DNA from: Paraescarpia echinospica
Lineage: Eukaryota > Annelida > Polychaeta > Sabellida > Siboglinidae
Direction: 5' to 3'
Assembly: GCA_020002185.1 (NCBI GenBank)
Contig: CM034536.1
Span: forward strand, 13,674,511 to 13,738,510
DNA: 64,000 bases
Position 1 is the first letter of the stretch. Each line of letters starts with the position of its first letter. This document shows, in pieces, positions 61,301-64,000 of this stretch. The notes beneath the pieces were generated by a model. That model worked only from the letters and a program-made list of their open reading frames with translations. It ran no database searches and had not been told where the DNA came from. The position numbers were made by a program, and so were the translations under genes.

Positions 61301-63268
61301 GATTTGATTATCACAATCCACCTGTTGGCGTCCTGAGTCTGCCTACATATGCTTTGAATTGGTTATTCTCAGTTTGACGTCTTATAACCTGGTTACACTA
61401 GCGACTAATTGTCCGATTGTTGCCCACCCAATCAGATGCATCGTTTCTTGTTTCTTTTCAAGAAATTACGCGTCCTCTTAGTCGGGCGATACTGTTCCGC
61501 AAGATAATAATCGCTCTAGTAAACATGTCAATAAATTCGACAACCTATCTCTAGTGTTCGTACACTGGCCAGAATGAATGTATAAGATGTATTTAAAATC
61601 AGTTTTAATGCTGATGGTGTTGTGCACTAGATTAGCTGGTCGTCAGTGGGAACAACACAAAACGAAGCAACCGATCTCGAAATAATCTAAATAATCTGGG
61701 GTTGAAAAACACGAAAATAAAAGACATGGATGATCAGGCTATGAGTATATTGCATCAGCGCAAACATATAACACACGTCTGCCATTTTCTATGATGTAGG
61801 GATACCAGATTCGGAGGACGAGTCGTCACTAGTGTCATCAACGAGCGACGAAAACGTCTGGCCGTTCATTGGCAAGGGCGAAGGTTTGCAGACGACAACA
61901 TCTGACGGCGTCATTGACCGAGTCTTCTGCGGTACAGAAGCCTTCGAAATGGGAAGATTAAAGTGTGTAAAATCTGTCATATTTAACCTAATTAACAGAA
62001 GTTGTTGGACTTCACACTATTTTCTATTTTCGTCAGCAGTCTAAAAAACAGCCGACAATTATCTATGCAACACCTAAACGAAAATAAGAACAAATTGGCT
62101 CCACGATTTGATTGGAGAATGTGTCTAATCTTAAAGATTTCCTCGAAATATTTAATTATGACTGTAATGTCTAACGCCTTTTTACGTGTCAATAACACAA
62201 GTGGTGAATGATATTGAATTCCCGAATTTCATAGCATTCCGCATTTTCATCAGCAGTCTTGCAAAACAGCCTGTAAAATATCGATGAAATCTAAAAGGAA
62301 AATAACATGTTTAAACAGACAGACATAGATGTTTATTCATTCAATTGTACAATATGGTATAATAATAATAATGTACATTAAGGTATAACAGTAACAGCGT
62401 GCAATTTCAAATGAGTGTCATATTGAATGTACAACTTGCATATGGGAGACTCCTATTAAGACTAACAAAGTTGCTCTCACAGGAGCCTCCCTGGTGCATG
62501 GTCAATGAGTTTACTTAACGTCTATTTCAGCTTGTGTAAATTCATTATTTTACTATAGAATAAGTGTGTTCCGTTTGCGCTCTAGAGTTCAACCAATGTC
62601 TATGTGTGTATGTATATTTATATGTGAAAGTGATTGTTATGCATTCATAAGTGCATTCTTTTGTGTCACTTGTATATTGGTGATGTATATAGCATAATGA
62701 AATGTTTATTCTTAGCTACGTGTACATATATAGCAGTCGATAACAGAACACACCACACGCTTAGGTAGTCTTTTATGATGTAATTTGTAGCATAATGAAT
62801 ATCATTTTATCATTATAAGCTGTGTGTGGTAGCCTTGTCCTTTGCTTATGAATAAACTTATAGTAGAAACGTAGTATATGCATTTTTAGTAAGTATTTAA
62901 CCTTTAAAATAGAGAGTTCCGTGGTTCGTTGTGTACGTGGTATTTACTTACAAATATTATTCGAATAGCTTTCTTTTGTAGTTTCGTTATTATATTACAC
63001 TGGTAGCCCCAGATCGTTAAACAGTAATTTAAGTTTGGTAATATTAGTGTGTTGTAAAGTAGAATTTTAATACGTGAATTTAAACAACGTGATATCAACC
63101 CTTAGTGCTCCAACTGAATTTTGTGTGAACTGTTTCCAGGACCTGTAGCTCACTAATGAACGACCTGTCAGCGTTGACACACAGAACACCGTTTACAGCG
63201 GGAGCCAAACGCGACGTGATCGTGGTATCAACGCCCTGTGACAGCGGTGGCGTGGCCTCGTCGTCACG
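32970..63268 (+). CDS. GABBR2: GABA-B receptor subunit 2-like, 18 exons, partial at both ends
   Basis: Class C GPCR subunit. In known animals subunit 2 pairs with GABBR1 at the plasma membrane, does not itself bind GABA, and couples the dimer to Gi/o. Exons: 32970-33107, 36828-37010, 38266-38364, 38980-39045, 40723-40914, 41627-41833, 45136-45196, 47997-48080, 49139-49289, 50052-50184, 52075-52182, 52352-52474, 53154-53264, 55360-55584, 57352-57513, 59307-59445, 61800-61962, 63140-63268. All introns are GT-AG and all phases agree; total 2474 nt. Subunit 2 rather than 1 is indicated by [16 protein letters not shown], the [18 protein letters not shown] block and [16 protein letters not shown]. 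It begins at the residue matching human Cys108 (numbering from memory) and ends in the cytoplasmic tail. Order: flytrap domain (residues ~1-345), seven helices (~360-630), coiled coil (~670-710), tail. No start, signal peptide, stop or polyA site lies in the recognised part. Confidence 0.93.
33093..35784 (+). repeat. 28-bp minisatellite built on an exon/5' splice-site junction (~96 units)
   Basis: Tandem array of a 28-bp unit, with some 27-bp units. Each unit contains a version of catatggcag|gtaggg. The first unit begins 15 bases inside the exon 32970-33107, so its left part is coding (WNIWQ) and the remaining 13 bases are the start of the intron. Common variants are tatgacag, tacggcag and tatgtcgg before gtaggg. 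The 27-bp units read cag|gaggg and have lost the GT. Longer blocks recur roughly every 0.85 kb (the word tagagcgttc at 33221, 34058 and 34922). The array ends where the junction reads cag|ggaaag. It occupies about 70 percent of the intron. Confidence 0.97.
36014..36049. repeat. TA microsatellite
   Basis: About 17 TA units in the receptor intron. Confidence 0.95.
36290..36570. repeat. AT-rich cluster of AGAATTCT palindromes
   Basis: Repeated tagaattct/attctata words on both strands, including the palindrome tttttgtagaa/ttctacaaaaa centred near 36488. Confidence 0.75.
36652..36750. repeat. Foldback element with 38-bp arms
   Basis: 36652-36689 (tttggagcaaatgttgaaac...gtttcgacc) and 36713-36750 are exact reverse complements. 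The inner edges remain partly complementary. It lies about 80 bp upstream of the acceptor of the exon at 36828. Confidence 0.9.
36828..37010 (+). CDS. GABBR2: GABBR2-like exon (flytrap lobe 1 to lobe 2)
   Basis: 61 codons, phase 0/0, acceptor cattcag, donor tac|gtaagc. It encodes [19 protein letters not shown], then [20 protein letters not shown] and [16 protein letters not shown]. The [11 protein letters not shown] block is a strongly conserved lobe-crossing segment of GABA-B receptors. The exon is GC-rich relative to the flanking intron. Confidence 0.92.
38266..38364 (+). CDS. GABBR2: GABBR2-like exon (flytrap lobe 2, DPE variant)
   Basis: 33 codons, phase 0/0, acceptor ttcattag, donor aag|gtaagc. 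It encodes [17 protein letters not shown] followed by [16 protein letters not shown]. It is placed by phase and by matching the segment before NDVRIILG in other subunit 2 proteins. Where human GABBR2 has a cysteine (DPC) this protein has glutamate (DPE). The partner cysteine is also missing in the next exon. Confidence 0.83.
38482..38789. mobile_element. MITE with TTAA target duplication, 308 bp
   Basis: TTAA at 38478-38481 and 38790-38793. Imperfect terminal inverted repeats: gggcgggatgaactggcact on the left, ggccggaatacacgcatttt as reverse complement of the right. Just inside, further inverted copies of gaccagac-type sequence. TTAA targets suggest a piggyBac- or Kolobok-type mobilising transposase. 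No coding content. Confidence 0.65.
38980..39045 (+). CDS. GABBR2: GABBR2-like microexon-sized exon ([12 protein letters not shown])
   Basis: 22 codons, phase 0/0, acceptor tttttgcag, donor gcg|gtaagc. It encodes [18 protein letters not shown] then VFCA. Human subunit 2 has two adjacent cysteines here (FCC); this one has a single Cys followed by Ala. The retained Cys is the one that pairs with the Cys in the next exon. Confidence 0.92.
40312..40524. repeat. GTGTGTTT compound microsatellite
   Basis: GT tracts regularly interrupted by TTT, with a period of 8 to 10 bases. Confidence 0.95.
40723..40914 (+). CDS. GABBR2: GABBR2-like exon (flytrap lobe 2)
   Basis: 64 codons, phase 0/0, acceptor gcttgcag, donor ctc|gtgagt. 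It encodes [37 protein letters not shown] and [24 protein letters not shown] followed by a WW motif is diagnostic. The Cys in SSITC aligns with human Cys302, so that disulfide can form. It lies about 190 bp after a GTGTTT-type repeat. Confidence 0.93.
41034..41141. repeat. Imperfect inverted repeat in receptor intron
   Basis: ccccgatcgccgcgactccc near 41034 is mirrored by gggagtcgagatcggggc ending near 41145; the inner parts (cccgatcccga / tcgggatcggg) also pair. Confidence 0.7.
41160..41440. repeat. Degenerate ACGC/CACT repeats
   Basis: Imperfect cacgcac, cactcac and gacgcac units in the receptor intron. Confidence 0.8.
41627..41833 (+). CDS. GABBR2: GABBR2-like exon ([16 protein letters not shown])
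   Basis: 69 codons, phase 0/0, acceptor gctgacag, donor acg|gtaggg. It contains [16 protein letters not shown], nearly invariant in subunit 2, then a helix and [11 protein letters not shown], the usual lead into the GxVxFxNGDR strand of the next exon. A TAACCC-like imperfect repeat (41945-42000) lies about 110 bp into the following intron. Confidence 0.95.
41945..42000. repeat. TAACCC-like imperfect repeat
   Basis: aacctaaccctaacactaac and gctaaccctaacctttaacc: telomere-like words, irregular spacing. Confidence 0.8.
42300..43735 (+). mobile_element. Decayed non-LTR retrotransposon, RT domain and 3' end
   Basis: Broken frames give [11 protein letters not shown], then [38 protein letters not shown], then FVEDTNILC where an active RT has (F/Y)[34 protein letters not shown] and LQKRVVRLI. 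This is Jockey/CR1-superfamily ORF2 order. At least two frameshifts or stops, and the catalytic site is altered. It ends in acttacttactta. Same strand as the receptor gene, inside its intron. Confidence 0.88.
43890..44080 (+). repeat. Repeat shared with 57040-57250
   Basis: Contains ttatccggaatcatc and caaggaacctgcgattagcc...tgcctccgcc, paralleled at 57065-57240 by atatccggaatcatc and ctggaacttgcggttagcc...tgcctccgca. An unnamed interspersed repeat family. Confidence 0.6.
45136..45196 (+). CDS. GABBR2: GABBR2-like short exon ([20 protein letters not shown])
   Basis: 61 nt, phase 0 to phase 1, acceptor cctgtcag, donor caag|gtgcgt. It encodes [20 protein letters not shown], equivalent to the GQVVFRNGERMG strand at the end of lobe 2. 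Its single leftover base joins two bases of the exon at 47997 to make Gly. Confidence 0.9.
45649..47156. mobile_element. Possible 1.5-kb inverted-repeat DNA element
   Basis: Left agaccattagctaactccat and the reverse complement of the right, agaccattagctaacgcaat, continue with weaker similarity (taagc..). A further caccattagctaagcg at 45752 suggests nesting. No target duplication is clear and no coding frame is seen. Confidence 0.45.
46876..47035. mobile_element. Possible MITE, ends cctgtttcatgaag / cttcatgaaaccgg
   Basis: Inverted ends gcctgtttcatgaagtggct and agtacgcttcatgaaaccgg, with inner ttacgc/gcgtaa words. About 160 bp, lying within the larger 45649-47156 element. Confidence 0.5.
47311..47640 (+). 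mobile_element. tRNA-derived SINE with internal duplication
   Basis: Head gcggtagcttggcgagtgga with box B-like ggtccgaatcc. About 80 bp starting at ttggacaaattaaattcatt occur twice (47401 and 47480), joined by tgaatagtct. The tail differs from the 15637 copy. Confidence 0.7.
47751..47982. repeat. AGT/GTA trinucleotide array abutting a splice acceptor
   Basis: About 77 triplets, mostly gta/agt, with AAT, GGT, TGT and ACT interruptions. It ends 14 bases before the acceptor of the exon at 47997. Confidence 0.97.
47997..48080 (+). CDS. GABBR2: GABBR2-like exon with trinucleotide-repeat acceptor
   Basis: 84 nt, phase 1 in and phase 1 out, acceptor gctggaggcag, donor cgag|gtacgt. It encodes [18 protein letters not shown] then [10 protein letters not shown], matching the VGEYNA...IRFQG segment that leads to the membrane domain. 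The acceptor was chosen because it alone restores the frame with the previous exon. No pyrimidine tract precedes it: the ~230 bp upstream are AGT/GTA repeats full of AG dinucleotides, none of which in the adjacent uninterrupted run keeps frame. A TACTAAT at 47905-47911 could be a branch site. Confidence 0.82.
48158..48320. repeat. GT/GCGT microsatellite
   Basis: GTGC/ATGC units, a GCGCGC core near 48202-48220, then about 38 GT units. Confidence 0.97.
48640..48875 (-). repeat. Repeat shared with 53330-53560
   Basis: ggtgttagggtaga...ccagtgatttcgagatg and tctctgacgactgatccctg match ggttcggggtaga...ccagtgatttagagatg and tcaatgacggcagggtcccc in the later intron. On the minus strand 48599-48838 stays open, containing [15 protein letters not shown], but the other copy is broken there. 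Confidence 0.6.
49139..49289 (+). CDS. GABBR2: GABBR2-like exon (linker and TM1)
   Basis: 151 nt, phase 1 to phase 2, acceptor ctctgcag, donor cacaa|gtacgc. It encodes [19 protein letters not shown] then the hydrophobic helix [20 protein letters not shown] and [10 protein letters not shown]. Direct joining of the flytrap domain to TM1 by a short PP-containing linker, with no cysteine-rich domain, is typical of GABA-B receptors. Confidence 0.94.
50052..50184 (+). CDS. GABBR2: GABBR2-like exon (ICL1, TM2)
   Basis: 133 nt, phase 2 to phase 0, acceptor ttcttgtag, donor gcg|gtaagt. It encodes [31 protein letters not shown] and FHIMCA. The KMSSP.xNN turn is the GABA-B first intracellular loop. The Cys in IMCA is at the top of TM3 and should pair with the Cys of extracellular loop 2 in the 53154 exon. 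Confidence 0.95.
50240..51330 (+). mobile_element. Decayed CR1-like LINE, RT domain to C-terminus
   Basis: Frames give [53 protein letters not shown], then LYAGDTHFY where active RTs have YADDT. Then [48 protein letters not shown] and LQRVL. Multiple frameshifts; the catalytic Asp is changed to Gly. It lies in the receptor intron in sense orientation. Confidence 0.9.
51858..52055. repeat. TA-rich microsatellite cluster
   Basis: Several TA tracts separated by short unique pieces, ending about 20 bp before the acceptor of the exon at 52075. Confidence 0.95.
52075..52182 (+). CDS. GABBR2: GABBR2-like exon (TM3 and ICL2)
   Basis: 36 codons, phase 0/0, acceptor ctttttttcag, donor aag|gtgggt. It encodes [18 protein letters not shown] then [23 protein letters not shown](S/A)KTWRVHAIF is diagnostic of GABA-B TM3/ICL2. 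The ~200 bp before the acceptor are TA-repeat-rich. Confidence 0.95.
52352..52474 (+). CDS. GABBR2: GABBR2-like exon (TM4)
   Basis: 41 codons, phase 0/0, acceptor cttctcag, donor gag|gtacgt. It encodes [19 protein letters not shown] then [20 protein letters not shown](Q)(A/S)(V/I)DP at the end of TM4 is conserved. The intron before it is only 169 bp, the shortest in the gene. Confidence 0.94.
53154..53264 (+). CDS. GABBR2: GABBR2-like exon (ECL2 and TM5)
   Basis: 37 codons, phase 0/0, acceptor tctttag, donor ctg|gtgaga. It encodes [20 protein letters not shown] then [17 protein letters not shown]. The single Cys is the expected partner of the TM3 Cys, and [10 protein letters not shown] is the TM5 signature. 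Confidence 0.95.
53296..53560 (+). mobile_element. Probable tRNA-headed SINE
   Basis: gccgtggcacaatggtctag (box A-like) and ctccgggttcgggg (box B-like, TTCG core) followed by the body shared with 48640-48875. The spacing of the two boxes, about 40 bp, suits a tRNA promoter. Confidence 0.5.
53895..54420 (+). mobile_element. LINE C-terminal fragment
   Basis: Contains [20 protein letters not shown] then [11 protein letters not shown], and farther on [19 protein letters not shown] and [11 protein letters not shown]. The YLGH(I)...R..MYAQ.N block is typical of RT-encoding elements of the same family as the minus-strand piece at 58246-59130. Confidence 0.7.
55160..55299. repeat. CA microsatellite
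   Basis: Imperfect cacgca units, then about 35 CA units, ending 60 bp before the receptor exon at 55360. Confidence 0.97.
55360..55584 (+). CDS. GABBR2: GABBR2-like exon (end TM5, ICL3, TM6, TM7)
   Basis: 75 codons, phase 0/0, acceptor gcctccag, donor aag|gttagt. It encodes [35 protein letters not shown], a TM6 rich in Val/Ala and TM7 [18 protein letters not shown]. It is the most conserved exon of the gene. A CA array ends 60 bp upstream, and the frame happens to stay open back through the array. Confidence 0.97.
55600..55870 (+). mobile_element. Diverged tRNA-derived SINE
   Basis: Body matches the 15637 family: cttcggcaatttcgttcact, ttaatgagtacctcgctgca, tttgctgaatg; tail gcgctatgtaagaacttacg. 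The head is poorly preserved. Starts just after the exon 55360-55584. Confidence 0.6.
56110..56250 (+). mobile_element. LINE (CR1-like) fragment
   Basis: [17 protein letters not shown] then [15 protein letters not shown], the same C-terminal piece as at 490-842, cut off after AAPT. Confidence 0.75.
57040..57250 (+). repeat. Repeat shared with 43890-44080
   Basis: See the 43890-44080 entry; this copy runs up to about 100 bp before the receptor exon at 57352. Confidence 0.55.
57352..57513 (+). CDS. GABBR2: GABBR2-like exon (cytoplasmic tail, start of coiled coil)
   Basis: 54 codons, phase 0/0, acceptor tgtcttcag, donor gaa|gttagc. It encodes [15 protein letters not shown], a basic linker, then [19 protein letters not shown]. 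The heptad pattern with a central Asn resembles the SRLEGLQSENHRL coiled coil by which subunit 2 pairs with subunit 1. Confidence 0.88.
57622..57700. repeat. CAGT/CAAT tetranucleotide repeat
   Basis: Units of gtcagtga, tcagtcaa and tcaatcaa in the receptor intron. Confidence 0.9.
58246..59130 (-). mobile_element. Decayed LINE, RT C-terminal half and 3' tail (minus strand)
   Basis: Minus strand gives [32 protein letters not shown] (altered YADD), [33 protein letters not shown], then [19 protein letters not shown]. It ends in an ATT-rich tail at 58249-58270. Frameshifts and stops throughout. Confidence 0.82.
59307..59445 (+). CDS. GABBR2: GABBR2-like exon (end of coiled coil, tail)
   Basis: 139 nt, phase 0 to phase 1, acceptor gtttgcag, donor acag|gtaatc. 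It encodes [19 protein letters not shown], completing the coiled coil, then a Pro/Thr-rich stretch ending NGPLTTQT. It is assigned by phase, splice sites and continuity of heptads. Confidence 0.8.
61800..61962 (+). CDS. GABBR2: GABBR2-like exon (acidic/serine tail)
   Basis: 163 nt, phase 1 to phase 2, acceptor gatgtag, donor ttaaa|gtgtgt. It encodes [20 protein letters not shown] then [11 protein letters not shown] and FEMGRLK. The Ser/acidic cluster is low complexity. No family match beyond position is claimed. The donor is weaker than the others; it is supported because the +2 frame joins the next exon. Confidence 0.68.
62330..63110 (-). mobile_element. Decayed LINE 3' portion (minus strand)
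   Basis: Minus strand 62904-63098 gives [20 protein letters not shown] then [20 protein letters not shown], the post-catalytic part of a CR1/Jockey-type RT. An ATTATTATT tail near 62360-62375 may be its 3' end. It stops about 30 bp before the acceptor of the exon at 63140. Confidence 0.75.
63140..63268 (+). CDS. GABBR2: GABBR2-like exon (tail, last in window)
   Basis: 129 nt, phase 2 in and phase 2 out, acceptor tgtttccag, donor cacg|gtaaga. It encodes [18 protein letters not shown] then [17 protein letters not shown]. The start loosely resembles the RTCKDPIEDIN piece of the vertebrate tail. The strong donor implies at least one more exon beyond the window; nothing convincing was seen in 63269-64000. 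Confidence 0.68.
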
Positions 63269-64000
63269 GTAAGAGGTTGTCTCATAGCAACATACGGGGT
63301 CATGTTCTAGTTAGACTTCCTGTCCGTTGCACACGAAGAAAAATGCAGTGTATTTTTTAGAAATGATTTTTTATACAAAATTCACATGCTGTGATATAAG
63401 TGCATTTGAGTAGGCAGATTTTCATGTGTGATTGTAGGAGGTGTTGACTGTAAAATGGTGGATTTCTAGATGATTTGAATAAGCGGAAGGATATTTGGCT
63501 GCAATTTGCCTGTGTGACCTGTTTGCGGAGTAATTCTTGCCGGCATTTGTAAATATTGACGAGTGTCATACATACAGGCATTTTACGAGTGCTGGAAGTA
63601 TGCAATTTTTGTTAAAATCTATCGGCATGTCAATGAGATGATGATCACAGCAGGTGAGAAGTTTAAGACATTTTATAGGTCACGTTTTCTTATAATCAGA
63701 CAAAACGTTAACATGGTCGCCTATGGGAAAACCAAAAGTGACCCCAATAAAGACCCTGGCAATGGAAGCATGCTATTGTCATTGCACAATCATGGAGGAC
63801 GCATTTTACTTCAAATAACTTGAAACAATCACTGATAATATATGTATGACAAAACAACAGTTGAACGGGACAAACCGTTTTTGGATATTACAGACTTCTC
63901 ATCAGTCAGCAAGTCCAAATCACAGTGTCGGAACACATGTCTTATAAGGGGGGTGGGGTGTGTATGCTACTAGTTAAGCCTCAATTTGCAAATCTGTATG
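63269..64000. other. End of window, no exon seen
   Basis: Intron after the last recognised exon. No frame with splice sites and tail-like composition; ends in unique sequence. Confidence 0.4.

Overview
The window is a repeat-rich piece of an invertebrate animal genome. It is AT-leaning, with very long CA/GT, GA and trinucleotide microsatellites, two kilobase-scale minisatellites, decayed non-LTR retrotransposons, tRNA-derived SINEs and small inverted-repeat DNA elements. The only gene I can assemble with confidence has canonical GT-AG introns. Nothing seen is prokaryotic. I cannot place the species; the repeat mix fits a marine lophotrochozoan or invertebrate deuterostome, but that is an impression.

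Right half (32970-63268, + strand): 18 consecutive exons of a GABA-B receptor subunit 2 (GABBR2-like), a class C heterodimeric GPCR. They encode about 824 residues, from the first conserved cysteine of the Venus-flytrap domain through the complete seven-helix domain, the cytoplasmic coiled coil and part of a serine/acidic tail. All splice phases agree. The signal peptide and first ~100 residues are not identified, and the last exon has a good donor, so the gene runs off the window.

Two introns of this gene are extraordinary. The intron after the first recognised exon is filled with ~96 copies of a 28-bp unit whose first copy overlaps the exon end. The exon's last 15 bases plus its 5' splice site were therefore reiterated about 96 times. 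Further on, the exon at 47997 has no polypyrimidine tract; an AGT/GTA trinucleotide array stands in front of its acceptor.

Left half (1-32969): no convincing host gene. It holds a ~2.7-kb element with 31-bp terminal inverted repeats and seven internal TACGTTAT sites, an old local duplication, a decayed minus-strand transposon protein with a CXC-like cysteine motif, SINE and LINE pieces, pogo-like MITEs, perfect hairpins, and a 44-bp minisatellite of about 65 units (27695-30537). Whether this half is intergenic or an upstream intron of the receptor gene cannot be decided here.

The introns carry LINE fragments of at least two families on both strands, a MITE flanked by TTAA, and repeat families shared between introns.
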